A stretch of 64,000 nt of DNA from Nitrosomonas communis (GTDB lineage: Bacteria > Pseudomonadota > Gammaproteobacteria > Burkholderiales > Nitrosomonadaceae), in assembly GCF_900114745.1 (NCBI RefSeq), contig NZ_FOUB01000001.1, positions 163,931 through 227,930 on the forward strand, read 5' to 3'. The position numbers and the translations under genes were made by a program. The notes beneath the pieces were generated by a model. That model was not told the origin of the DNA. It did not search any database and saw only the letters and a program-made list of their open reading frames with translations. Shown here piece by piece: positions 39,236 through 47,612 of this stretch. How positions within the stretch are numbered: position 1 is the first letter of the stretch; each line of letters starts with the position of its first letter.

Positions 39236-39930
39236 ATGGCAAAATTCTTAAACACAAGCGCCACGAATTATTTCCTCGAAGAACTCATTAAGAGCGCCAG
39301 GGATCGTCTGATTCTTATCAGTCCTTTTCTTCGGCTAAATGATCGAATCAAAGAGCTTCTCGAAGACAAGAATCGCTTGAAGATTGATGTTCGTATTGTC
39401 TACGGCAAGAGCGAGCTTCAGCCGGTGAAATTAGTTGGCTTACTGCACTTTCCTATCTCCGCACAAGTTTTTGTAAGAACCTCCACGCCAAGTGCTACCT
39501 CAATGAGGAACTGTGCATTATTACCAGCCTAAACCTCTACGAGTTCAGCCAAATAAACAACAACGAAATGGGTGTGCTCATCCGGCGTAGTGAAGATCCT
39601 GATCTATATAAAGAAGCTTATGAGGAAGCTCAGCGCATCATTCGCATCAGCGACGAAATCCGTATCTCTGTCGAAACGGTCGAAAAGGAGGCGGAAATCA
39701 TCTCAGAGAATGAAGAGCCGTCCGGCGACAAATTAACTTCTTCTAAGCTGGCACAGAAGCTCGGGGTTAAAACAAATGAACTTATCGAGCAACTAGTCAA
39801 ATCAGGTTATCTCGAAGCCCGAGATGGGAAGAATTACATCACCACGAAAGGAAAAGATGCAGGTGGTGAATTTCGGATGAGTCCAAAACATGGACCGTAC
39901 TTTCTCTGGCCCGAGGCCTTTCGTCCATGA
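39236..39930 (+). pseudogene. Phospholipase D-like protein, one frameshift
   Basis: The first frame (from ATG 39236) reads AKFLNTSATNYFLEELI and DRLILISPFLRLNDRIKELL to KSELQP. It is then lost by a single-base shift near 39422. The correct continuation in the next frame is EISWLTALSYLRTSFCKNLH, then the HKD-like HAKCYLNEELCIITSLN, joining the frame 39568-39930 with NNNEMGVLIRRSED. The C-terminal part (SKLAQKLGVKTNELIEQLVK) looks like a winged helix. One indel only, so a sequencing error is possible. PLD-like proteins of this size act as nucleases or phosphohydrolases. Confidence 0.8.
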
Positions 39931-39998
39931 AGGCAACCCATCATTCCACCGATCTGCACGAAAAGACGCGCGGGCCAGGTATTTGAACGTTCGGCGTC

Positions 39999-40472
39999 AT
40001 GAAGCTTCAAACTGTCCATTACGCTGAGCTAAATGCGAGGCAGCAAGAGTCATACAACTTTCAGAAGGTGTCGGGGGTGCTTGCTGACTACGGGTTCACA
40101 ACCATTCGACTAACGGATGATTGGCAGGGTGCAGATTTCATCGCGCAACACATCGACGGTGAACAGTTCTTGAAAGTCCAGCTCAAGGGTAGGTGTACGC
40201 TGGCTAAAAAATACATGAACAAAGATTTGTATATCTGCTTTCAAGATCGTGGTGTTTGGTATCTTGCTCCGCATGACGAGCTTCTGGCGTGGGTGCAGCA
40301 GAACATGAATATAATAAACACAGAGTCGTGGAGAACAGCAGGCTTGTACTCGTTTCCACGTCTGTCAGCAGCATTGAAGTGGTATCTTGAATCCTATCGA
40401 ATCGGCGCCGCCCAACCAAGCGCTTCAGCCGATGTCCCTTCGACCCCTTCGTCGTTCCAAGTCAGCGGCTGA
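39999..40472 (+). CDS. Conserved hypothetical protein, restriction-endonuclease-like fold
   Basis: A 157-residue protein. The central segment DDWQGADFIAQHIDGEQFLK then VQLKGR has the spacing of a PD-(D/E)xK nuclease core (acidic residue in a GADF strand, then QxK), as in uncharacterised relatives. The C-terminal 20 residues are low-complexity (PSASADVPSTPSS). It lies 68 bp after the PLD-like gene in the island between the two csp genes. Nuclease activity is inference from the motif only. Confidence 0.65.
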   Translation: MKLQTVHYAELNARQQESYNFQKVSGVLADYGFTTIRLTDDWQGADFIAQHIDGEQFLKVQLKGRCTLAKKYMNKDLYICFQDRGVWYLAPHDELLAWVQQNMNIINTESWRTAGLYSFPRLSAALKWYLESYRIGAAQPSASADVPSTPSSFQVSG

Positions 40473-40520
40473 GTTTGGGCGGTGAGCGCACCCTTCTGAA
40501 CCAAAGTAGAGATTTTTAAA

Positions 40521-40892
40521 ATGAAAGAAATTGAACGAGATGAAGAGCGTGAATGCCGAATAGAGGATGAAGTCATCGTAGATGCCTATGGACCAGAAGA
40601 GCAGGCGCTAGGGTGGTATTACTACTTGGAAGGTAAAATTACCTTCCCATTTTCAGCCTGTTGTATCGAAGCAAGGCTTATTTCTCCCCTCAAAAAAGGT
40701 GAAAAGGTTTCGGTAATTAAAATGGCTCCTGAAGATGATTGTATGCATGAAATGTTCGTTATCGTGGAATGGCAAAGCCGAAGTTCTGGTGTTCCACTCG
40801 CACAGTTAGAGCCAGTTGATATTGATGGGCGGACTGAGGAAGCCATTGCCGATTGGCATTATTGGGTAAAACGCGGTTATCAACTCGGTTGA
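40521..40892 (+). CDS. Calcium-binding protein, CcbP family
   Basis: A 123-residue acidic protein that matches the CcbP family, named for a cyanobacterial calcium-binding protein. It has VIVDAYGPEEQALGWYYYLE, then ISPLKKGEKVSVIKMAPEDD, PLAQLEPVDID and EEAIADWHYWVKRGY. A weak ribosome-binding region (AGAGATTTTTAAA) precedes the ATG. It is adjacent to a second small acidic gene 22 bp downstream. Its role in this organism is not known. Confidence 0.8.
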   Translation: MKEIERDEERECRIEDEVIVDAYGPEEQALGWYYYLEGKITFPFSACCIEARLISPLKKGEKVSVIKMAPEDDCMHEMFVIVEWQSRSSGVPLAQLEPVDIDGRTEEAIADWHYWVKRGYQLG

Positions 40893-40914
40893 GACAAAAT
40901 AAAAGTAATTTCAA

Positions 40915-41130
40915 ATGACTACGTTTGCAGGTTCCTACCCAACAATTACCCGCTGGACCGAAGAACAAGGCTGGATAGAAATTGGAAGAGATGAATATAG
41001 CAATTCGGTGGTACGCGCGCTTGATCCAGGTGGCATGGTCTGGGAAAGTGATTCAAATATTGATTCAATTGACGATGCATTGCAAGAGCTAGAGAAAGCA
41101 TTGAAGGATTGGTTCAGGAAAAATGGGTAA
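40915..41130 (+). CDS. Small acidic hypothetical protein
   Basis: A 71-residue protein (TITRWTEEQGWIEIGRDEYS, then DDALQELEKALKDWF) with a predicted beta region and an amphipathic C-terminal helix. I do not recognise a named family. Position directly after the CcbP-type gene suggests co-transcription. Confidence 0.6.
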   Translation: MTTFAGSYPTITRWTEEQGWIEIGRDEYSNSVVRALDPGGMVWESDSNIDSIDDALQELEKALKDWFRKNG

Positions 41131-41239
41131 ATCTTGGAGCCTGTAAGTGCGCTTAATACAGAGTGCACGGGATGGCAGGGACTATGCGCGTTTTTAGGGC
41201 TTGTTCTAGAGCTTTGGCTATTTCCGTTTCCAAACTTTT

Positions 41240-41293
41240 TTCTTACCGACTGCTAATTTCTTACCGACTGCTAATTTCTTACCGACTGCTAAT
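41240..41293. repeat. Three perfect tandem copies of an 18-bp unit
   Basis: TTCTTACCGACTGCTAAT occurs three times without change at 41240-41257, 41258-41275 and 41276-41293. It is not inside a convincing gene; both strands have stops close by. It probably arose by replication slippage. Confidence 0.9.
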
Positions 41294-41344
41294 AGCGCAG
41301 GCCGTTGGGTGGCAAGAAAAATTAATTAAAGTCTGAGGAATAGG

Positions 41345-41553
41345 ATGGCAATTCGACTTGCAGCATAAAAGTAAAGTTACATATCTTGCTATTACTGATC
41401 GGTGTAAGCCTATCAACCAACCTTGTGGCAGAGGCATGGTGCGTGAGTGTGGTAAATCCAGTCCGTATCACAGGCTTTGCACAAGGTGAGCTTGCGCAAC
41501 AAAGAAATCGAGCCGATGCCATTTTATTGGCGAAAAAAGTATGTGGCCTTTAG
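41345..41553 (+). pseudogene. Small secreted protein, probable frameshift
   Basis: A strong ribosome-binding site (GAGGAATAGG) precedes ATG 41345, but that frame stops after seven codons. One base over, the frame reads KVKLHILLLLIGVSLSTNLV, then AEAWCVSVVNPVRITGFAQ, to a stop at 41551. Together they would give a signal peptide cleaved at AEA and a ~38-residue mature peptide with two Cys. Either a broken gene or an indel error. Confidence 0.4.
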
Positions 41554-41604
41554 TGCATGCGCACTCGAGAATAAAAAATAAAGTTTGATAAAAACTTCCG
41601 CGAT

Positions 41605-41638
41605 AAAAAACCTCGGTTAGGCTAAACCGGGGTTTTTT
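41605..41638 (-). terminator. Rho-independent terminator of the second cold-shock gene
   Basis: AAAAAACCTCGGTT and AACCGGGGTTTTTT form the stem around AGGCTA, with an A/T run on both sides, so it can act in both directions. It lies 18 bp beyond the stop of the second csp. Confidence 0.9.
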
Positions 41639-41656
41639 ATTTGGTTGCGCTCATAC

Positions 41657-41860
41657 TTATTGAGGCACAATATTGGTTGCCTGTTTACCTTTAGGCCCCA
41701 TGGTTACTTCAAAAGTTACGCGTTGAGCTTCACGTAATGTTTTGAAACCTTTACTATTGATCGCAGAGAAGTGTGCAAATAAATCTTCTCCACCATTATC
41801 GGGCGTGATAAAACCAAAGCCTTTAGAGTCATTGAACCATTTTACAATACCAGTTGCCAT
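41657..41860 (-). CDS. Cold-shock protein (CspA family), copy 2
   Basis: A 67-residue cold-shock domain from the ATG at 41860; the longer frame to 41896 adds 12 residues lacking in the paralog. RNP1 KGFGFITP and RNP2 DLFAHFSAI are intact. It differs from copy 1 by 8 conservative residues. A strong ribosome-binding site (AAAGGAGA) precedes the ATG. Confidence 0.96.
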   Translation of the reverse strand: MATGIVKWFNDSKGFGFITPDNGGEDLFAHFSAINSKGFKTLREAQRVTFEVTMGPKGKQATNIVPQ

Positions 41861-41913
41861 ATTGTTTCTCCTTTCTAATCTAATGAATTTATGCATAGGG
41901 TGATTTATTTATG

Positions 41914-41983
41914 ACTATTGAATGCGAGGGTAAAAGAGTCAACCAGAGGCACCACTTTTTTGATCACTTGAATTCAATAGACG
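41914..41983 (-). promoter_or_regulatory. Promoter and conserved upstream block of csp copy 2
   Basis: On the minus strand TTGACT (41937-41942) is followed after 17 bp by AATAGT (41914-41919), a fair sigma-70 pair. Further upstream, CGTCTATTGAATTCAAGT is conserved with csp copy 1. The 50-60-base stretch between -10 and ATG may serve as a cold-shock leader. Confidence 0.55.
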
Positions 41984-42127
41984 AAAGTATGAGATATATT
42001 TTATTGTAAAGTTCCAGATACCTTCATGTTTCCATACGCATAGCGAATGTAGGTTCTTGCAAAAAATGGCTGTGAAAGTTTGATTACCAAAGGTAAATAA
42101 GGGGGCTCATTCGATGCGCTCTTGCTA

Positions 42128-42232
42128 TTCCATTTCTTAATCAAAACTTATTTTGTCGGCTTGACCTTGTCGTATTATTGATTGAGATTGTCTGCGGCTC
42201 GTCTTTGTGTCATTTTTGATTTAGAAATGGAA
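42128..42232 (-). mobile_element. ~100-bp MITE copy D
   Basis: A 105-bp reverse-orientation copy (TTCCATTTCTTAATC ... GATTTAGAAATGGAA). Flanks are CTA and TTA, so the 3-bp duplication is imperfect. It lies in the 505-bp gap upstream of hypX, 133 bp before its start; the rest of that gap shows no gene. Confidence 0.85.
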
Positions 42233-42365
42233 TTATTCCTTCATTACACTCTATTCAGCGATCCATTCGCACTTTGGCAGAGCATAACTTGAATTAAGCT
42301 CCCAAAATGAATGAAGCAATATATTTATATTTAGCTAAAAAATAACATCTGGGTTAACGAATTGT

Positions 42366-44114
42366 ATGAACATTCTCTTTCTCACCCACAGTTTCAACAG
42401 CCTCGCGCAGCGCCTATTTATTGAGTTGACGCGTTGCGGGCATGATATCTCGCTTGAATTCGATATCAGCGATTCAATCACGGAGCAAGCGGTCGAGCTT
42501 TACCGCCCTGATCTCGTGATTGCACCCTTTCTCAAGCGGGCGATTCCTGAAACAGTATGGCGCAGCGTACCTTGTTTTGTGGTGCATCCGGGTATTGTCG
42601 GTGATCGCGGTCCGTCTGCGCTGGATTGGGCGATCATGCATGGCTATCGCGAGTGGGGCGTGACGGTACTGCAGGCAAATAGCGAAATGGATGCAGGCGA
42701 TATCTGGGCGTATGAGACCTTTTCGATGCGCTTTGCCAGCAAAAGCAGTCTGTACCGGCACGAAGTAACCGAGGCGGCTATTAAAGCTGTGCTAACTGCC
42801 GTGGATCGTTTTCTGTCAGGTACTTATCAGCCAGTACCGCTCGCTAAGGCATGTCAGCAGCTTGGCAATAACCATGGGAAGCAACATATGCCGATACGTC
42901 AGATTGATCGTGCCATTGAATGGCAGCAGGATGACACGCATACTGTCCTGAAAAAAATATTTGCGGCAGATGGTTTCCCAGGCGTACTCGATCCGCTTTA
43001 TGGTGCTCATTTCTATTTATTTGATGCCTGGGCAGAAGCGACGCTCCATGGAGATAAGCCAGGTGCAGTGATAGCACAACGGCAGGGTGCCATTTGTCGT
43101 GCGACAATTGATGGAGCGGTATGGATTGGTCATCTGAAGCGCAAAAGTGACACCGAACCCACTCTCAAATTACCGGCCACAGTAGTATTGAGCGAGCATA
43201 TGATCGATGTGCCCGTAATACCGCCTGAGCCGTTGCCCACCAGCAATGAGGGTAGCTATGCAGCTTATCGCGATATCTGGTTCGAACAAAGCAATCAGGT
43301 GGGTTATCTTCATTTTGTATTTTATAACGGAGCGATGAGCAGCAGCCAATGCGAGCAGCTACGTGAAGCATATCTGATGGCTAGTCAAAGCAAGGTGCGC
43401 GTAATCGTGCTGATGGGTGGGCCGGATTTCTGGTCAAATGGTATTCATCTTAATCTGATTGAGCATGCGGCGAGCCCCGCCGATGAATCCTGGCGCAATA
43501 TCAATGCAATGAATGATCTAGTGCGCGCCATCCTCACCAATACCCGCCAGCTTACCCTTGCAGCTTTACAGGGTAACGCGGGGGCAGGGGGGGTATTTTT
43601 ATCGCTTGCAGCCGACAGGATTTATGCACGTAAAAGCGTGATACTGAATCCGCACTACAAGAGTATGGGTAATTTGTATGGTTCAGAATATTGGACGTAT
43701 CTGTTGCCTAAACGGGTCGGTAAAAAGAAGGCCAAAGAGCTGACTGACAACCGTTTGCCAATCGATGCTGCGGACGCACAGCAAATGGGTCTGATCGATG
43801 GCTATTTTGAGTTAAATCATGCTGATTTCCGTAAAAAAATCGAACAGATTGCGCAACAGCTAGCAGCAAGCACTGATTATGCTCATCTCCTTGCAAGCAA
43901 ACAGCAGCAACGAGAACGGGACGAACGTGAAAAACCCCTGGACAGCTATCGGGCGGAAGAATTGCACCAGATGCAACTTAATTTCTACGGTTTTGATCCC
44001 AGCTACCATGTTGCGCGCTATCATTTTGTTTTCCGTATCCCACACGCCTGGACCCCACTCTATCTTGCTCGACATCGACAGAGATTTAAAATGGAATCGG
44101 GTGAGGGAATTTAG
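42366..44114 (+). CDS. hypX: Hydrogenase maturation factor HypX (HoxX)
   Basis: HypX makes the CO ligand of [NiFe]-hydrogenase from formyl-tetrahydrofolate in aerobic bacteria. The N-terminal part (about 1-270) resembles formyltransferase/hydrolase domains: PCFVVHPGIVGDRGPSALDW carries the His-containing formyl-THF motif. The C-terminal part (about 285-540) is an enoyl-CoA-hydratase-like domain (VIVLMGGPDFWSNGIHLNLI, LQGNAGAGGVFLSLAADRI). The full two-domain length of 582 residues is present. Together with hypCDE 3.8 kb upstream it indicates oxygen-adapted hydrogenase maturation. Confidence 0.93.
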   Translation: MNILFLTHSFNSLAQRLFIELTRCGHDISLEFDISDSITEQAVELYRPDLVIAPFLKRAIPETVWRSVPCFVVHPGIVGDRGPSALDWAIMHGYREWGVTVLQANSEMDAGDIWAYETFSMRFASKSSLYRHEVTEAAIKAVLTAVDRFLSGTYQPVPLAKACQQLGNNHGKQHMPIRQIDRAIEWQQDDTHTVLKKIFAADGFPGVLDPLYGAHFYLFDAWAEATLHGDKPGAVIAQRQGAICRATIDGAVWIGHLKRKSDTEPTLKLPATVVLSEHMIDVPVIPPEPLPTSNEGSYAAYRDIWFEQSNQVGYLHFVFYNGAMSSSQCEQLREAYLMASQSKVRVIVLMGGPDFWSNGIHLNLIEHAASPADESWRNINAMNDLVRAILTNTRQLTLAALQGNAGAGGVFLSLAADRIYARKSVILNPHYKSMGNLYGSEYWTYLLPKRVGKKKAKELTDNRLPIDAADAQQMGLIDGYFELNHADFRKKIEQIAQQLAASTDYAHLLASKQQQRERDEREKPLDSYRAEELHQMQLNFYGFDPSYHVARYHFVFRIPHAWTPLYLARHRQRFKMESGEGI

Positions 44115-44218
44115 AATGGGCAATGTAGTCAAATTCAGCAATGTTTGCAGCTTAAAAATCCAAGTGATAGGCTGATAGCAGCCACTGGTTTTCCTAAAAT
44201 TGACTGGAGGATTAATAA

Positions 44219-44842
44219 ATGCTTCTTTTTCGTCAATGTTCCAGCATTCTCTCTTTAATGACCCTATTGCTGCTCCCACCATCCACTGTACTCGCAACGG
44301 CAGGTGCTGAATCCAGCGATTCCTTTCCCTTGCAGCATTTTCTTGATCTTGAAATCGAAGGTATTTCATTGAGTACTCTGCCAGAAGATGTTCCAGTCAT
44401 CCTGGAAGCAGCAGGTTATTTTCAGCGAAGAAATTCGATTTTTATCAAGACTTTCATCAAGGAAACACCTCTTCCTGGCGGTCGGAATTCGCTTTACCGA
44501 ATAGAACTGGAAGATACCCCTAAGCATCGCAGTATTACTTATTTGCGCGAAGAGAGTGGCGGCAGAAACAAAAGTTCGGTAGAAAAAAATAGGCCTATTC
44601 CTGATAATGAAGCTGCTTGGGCAAAAGCAATTTATGAACTGGCCTGTTTGAATGTGCCGAATACCATTAACAAAGCGCGTTCCTGTCAGCCCTTACATGA
44701 ACAGGAAATCCGTTTTTGTGAGGGTGGCTTTTTGAATATTTCGGCTCATGCAGGTGCTCAGGTCAATGCATCAGGCGCGAGCACGATCTTGGGGGTTACG
44801 TATTTCAAGCATGAACAGATCGTTGATGACAAGGATTTATAG
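44219..44842 (+). CDS. Hypothetical exported protein
   Basis: A 207-residue protein with a signal peptide (MLLFRQCSSILSLMTLLLLP, cleavage near ATA at about 28) and a good ribosome-binding site (TGGAGG). The mature part has four cysteines in its C-terminal third (ELACLNVPN, RSCQPLHE, IRFCEGG), a possible disulphide core. I do not recognise a family. Its end overlaps the next gene by 17 bp. Confidence 0.65.
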   Translation: MLLFRQCSSILSLMTLLLLPPSTVLATAGAESSDSFPLQHFLDLEIEGISLSTLPEDVPVILEAAGYFQRRNSIFIKTFIKETPLPGGRNSLYRIELEDTPKHRSITYLREESGGRNKSSVEKNRPIPDNEAAWAKAIYELACLNVPNTINKARSCQPLHEQEIRFCEGGFLNISAHAGAQVNASGASTILGVTYFKHEQIVDDKDL

Positions 44843-45374
44843 CTTTGCACCCATCGCGGATGAGCATGCCAAAATCCTCATTCTTGGCAGCATGCCGGGA
44901 ATTGCATCGTTAGCTGCGGAGCAATATTATGCGCATAAACAGAATGTTTTCTGGCGCATCATGGCTGAACTGCTCTCTTTTGATCCCGCGATACCTTATG
45001 CTGGCAAAGTTCAGGCGTTGAAATCGGCGCGTATTGCATTATGGGATGTGCTCCATTCCTGTAAAAGGAACGGTAGCCTGGACGCAAGAATTGAAATTGA
45101 AACGCAAATAGCCAATGATTTTGAAAATTTTTTCCATAGCCATCGCAATATCACCCAACTGTTCTTTAATGGTACCAAAGCAGAAATCTGTTTCAAGCAG
45201 TTGGTCATGCCAAGAATTAAGAGTAATGCGCTCTGCTATAGCCGGTTACCTTCAACCAGTCCGGCTAATGCTTCAATAACTTTTGAAGGTAAACTTAAGG
45301 CTTGGCAAGCGATTCTCAAGCCTATTGGCATGGAAGCTAACCATTGCGGGTGGAGTACGGAGCGCACTCAATGA
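44826..45374 (+). CDS. DNA-deoxyinosine glycosylase (UDG superfamily, family 6)
   Basis: A 182-residue member of the hypoxanthine-DNA glycosylase branch of the uracil-DNA glycosylase superfamily, which excises deaminated adenine. The typical start MTRIYSFAPIAD is at 44826. Motif 1 is ILILGSMPGIASLAAEQYYAHKQNVFWRIM (read in parts), and motif 2 lies in SRLPSTSPANAS. It overlaps the preceding gene by 17 bp. Confidence 0.82.
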   Translation: MTRIYSFAPIADEHAKILILGSMPGIASLAAEQYYAHKQNVFWRIMAELLSFDPAIPYAGKVQALKSARIALWDVLHSCKRNGSLDARIEIETQIANDFENFFHSHRNITQLFFNGTKAEICFKQLVMPRIKSNALCYSRLPSTSPANASITFEGKLKAWQAILKPIGMEANHCGWSTERTQ

Positions 45375-45445
45375 TGGATGAGCCTGACTACTGGCATGAG
45401 ATTTCAACATGAATTCCTGAAGAGCAGCGTCATCATCGCAGGTTA

Positions 45446-45546
45446 TTCCATTTCCAAATCAAAACTGACTTTGTCGGCTTCACCTTGCCGTATTATTGAT
45501 ACTGTCCGCGGCCCGCCTTCGCGTCATGTTTGATTTGGAAATGGAA
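45446..45546 (-). mobile_element. ~100-bp MITE copy E
   Basis: A 101-bp reverse-orientation copy with ends TTCCATTTCC/GGAAATGGAA. Flanks are TTA on the left and TAA on the right, sharing only TA. It lies between the glycosylase gene (+) and the HAD gene (-), 8 bp from the latter's stop. Confidence 0.9.
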
Positions 45547-45554
45547 TAACTACT

Positions 45555-47612
45555 TCACATCTTTGCATCATCTCTCTTACGGAAACACTGAACTTTCATG
45601 CGCAGACGCCTCACTTGATTAGCGAAGCGAAACGTGAAAACCAGCGTCCATCGGTGGAAGCGACTAAGCCCATTGATATGCTGAATGGCTGCTGACCATT
45701 GAACGCGTCGAATAAATTCAATCAACTGGCGTCGCCTTTCCTTGACGAGCGGAGCCAGTAAAATAGCGGTTAAGGACGGAGCTTGATTCCTGTTAAAAAA
45801 GTCACCAAACCCAAATACATCATGTTGCGGGGTTTGCATGAACAATTCCGCCAAGTCCACACTGGGAGCGCTTCGCAGGGTGGCCCACACTCTAAGCGCA
45901 GTGTCGTGAAGCTCACTCGCGCTTACTACGTATCGTTCTATGTATAACCGCCAATGATTAGCCGCCAGAAGTATCCCTTGTTGAAAGTAATGTGTGAACT
46001 GGTCATAGGCAGCATTTTCATCCCCCGAGACTTGGCGGCAGGGGATTATTTGATCAGTGGTTCGGCGGTAACCTACCACACTTCCTCCGGCAGACATACA
46101 GAGCATTTCTAGTGCGGCAAAAACCTCAAAGAGATCATTAGCATCGCTGCTGATATTTTCGTTGGGGCCATAAGCAGACTTGGAAACATTGGCAGGTTGG
46201 GGATTGACAAATCGCCGCAGACCTAAATACATGCCATGCAAATTTGTCTCTGACATAACAAGTGCAAGATTGTCTTGTATGGTCCCACGCCAGCCAATAT
46301 CAACAACACCAATTTTAGCATCGGACTGCCATCCATTTTGTAACAAGTAATCACGCAAAAGTGATTGCTGACGAGCAATGGAGTTTTGCAACGCATTTAC
46401 AAACTCTGGTGCATCAAAGAGTTTATTTAAAGCAGAGTTTTGTTGGGGAATTTCAATCACATCCTCGGGTTTTAGTTCAAGCTGATCAAGGATTTCTTTG
46501 AAATCAGCAATATTGATGCCGAGTGTGACAAACATTCCTGCAATATTTTGTTCCTTAAATAAGTCCCAGATACGGGACATTTCCCCAATGGTTACTTCCC
46601 GTAATGATGAGACGAAAGTTGACAATCGGCTGACTGCCAATATTTTTGACGGCGGCAAGGTATGCCCAAAAAATATTTGCTGAGGGAACAGGGCAGTATA
46701 TACCTGATGGAAAAACTCACCTTCCCGCGTCAGAAAGTGGATCTGATCAAGCATTTTTACCATTGCTTGCTCAGCAATCCATAAAGCAAAACCGATAAAA
46801 AGCGGAGCAGCATCAGCCCCAAGTCGAAAAGCGGCAGCTTGTTTAGCTGACATACCTTGGCTAATTTGTAGCGCTTCGTCGGCGCACAAGCCTCTGATGT
46901 ATTCGAATAGTGCTTCGCGAGAAGAGAACAATTGCTCTCGAGCCAGCCGCTCAGCATGAGAGGTGGCAGGCAGGTAATGGACAGCCGTCACGCCAGCCTT
47001 TTCAGCAGCTTCGATATCTGACCAGCGATTGTCTCCCACATGGACATGCTCCTTGGGAAAAATGCCATGAAGAGAGTGTACATGCTGGAAAAGGCGTCCT
47101 GAACGCTTATTCAAACCAATCTCGCAAGAGGCAATGCCTTCACAAACTAAAGCGTCCAACCCTTTTTCTTCCAAAAGGCGTCCGAGCATGCTTGAATTCA
47201 TATAAAAGTCTGAGAGAAAATAATTACGCTCTGCTGGATAAGCTTGCAGGAAATCCTCAATATCTGGGTCCTTGAATGATCTAGCCATTTCGACTTGCAA
47301 TTCGAATTCCGCTAGCCTGAATGGTAACGCCGTATCAAAAGGTCTGAAAAAAATCGCCAATAACCACTGATGCAAGACTGTACCAATCTCATATTCATCA
47401 TCCTGCCCTTCAGAGCGGGCAGCCTCTGCGAGAAAGCGCTCAGTGTCGATGCGCGCTCGATAGAGCGTCCAATGATCCTGGAAATCCGGCCTGAGATGAT
47501 CCGGCCACCCCAGAAGAAGATGCTGCGCCGTAGCCAGCTTGATGCATTCTGGATGACAATCTCGTCTCAACAAGGTATCCCAGACATCGATGGTGCGGAG
47601 CTTATACCTCAA
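45555..47612 (-). CDS. HAD-superfamily protein with C-terminal polysaccharide-associated domain (COG5610-like)
   Basis: A 685-residue two-part protein. Residues 1-220 form a HAD-like domain: motif I DVWDT (9-13), motif II region LSDFYM (133-138), and VHVGDNRWSDIEAA (190-203). Residues about 250-640 carry a second domain with FLTREGEF (293-300), VSRLSTF (327-333) and VVDIGWRGTIQDNL (436-449), blocks also found in the methyltransferase encoded at 48987-51308. Proteins like this occur in polysaccharide gene clusters; the reaction is unknown. It overlaps the glycosyltransferase gene by 4 bp. Confidence 0.75.
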   Translation of the reverse strand: MRYKLRTIDVWDTLLRRDCHPECIKLATAQHLLLGWPDHLRPDFQDHWTLYRARIDTERFLAEAARSEGQDDEYEIGTVLHQWLLAIFFRPFDTALPFRLAEFELQVEMARSFKDPDIEDFLQAYPAERNYFLSDFYMNSSMLGRLLEEKGLDALVCEGIASCEIGLNKRSGRLFQHVHSLHGIFPKEHVHVGDNRWSDIEAAEKAGVTAVHYLPATSHAERLAREQLFSSREALFEYIRGLCADEALQISQGMSAKQAAAFRLGADAAPLFIGFALWIAEQAMVKMLDQIHFLTREGEFFHQVYTALFPQQIFFGHTLPPSKILAVSRLSTFVSSLREVTIGEMSRIWDLFKEQNIAGMFVTLGINIADFKEILDQLELKPEDVIEIPQQNSALNKLFDAPEFVNALQNSIARQQSLLRDYLLQNGWQSDAKIGVVDIGWRGTIQDNLALVMSETNLHGMYLGLRRFVNPQPANVSKSAYGPNENISSDANDLFEVFAALEMLCMSAGGSVVGYRRTTDQIIPCRQVSGDENAAYDQFTHYFQQGILLAANHWRLYIERYVVSASELHDTALRVWATLRSAPSVDLAELFMQTPQHDVFGFGDFFNRNQAPSLTAILLAPLVKERRRQLIEFIRRVQWSAAIQHINGLSRFHRWTLVFTFRFANQVRRLRMKVQCFRKRDDAKM

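Noticed and set aside
41240..41293. CRISPR array
   Set aside because: The repeats are 18 bp and directly abutting with no spacers, and no cas genes are present.
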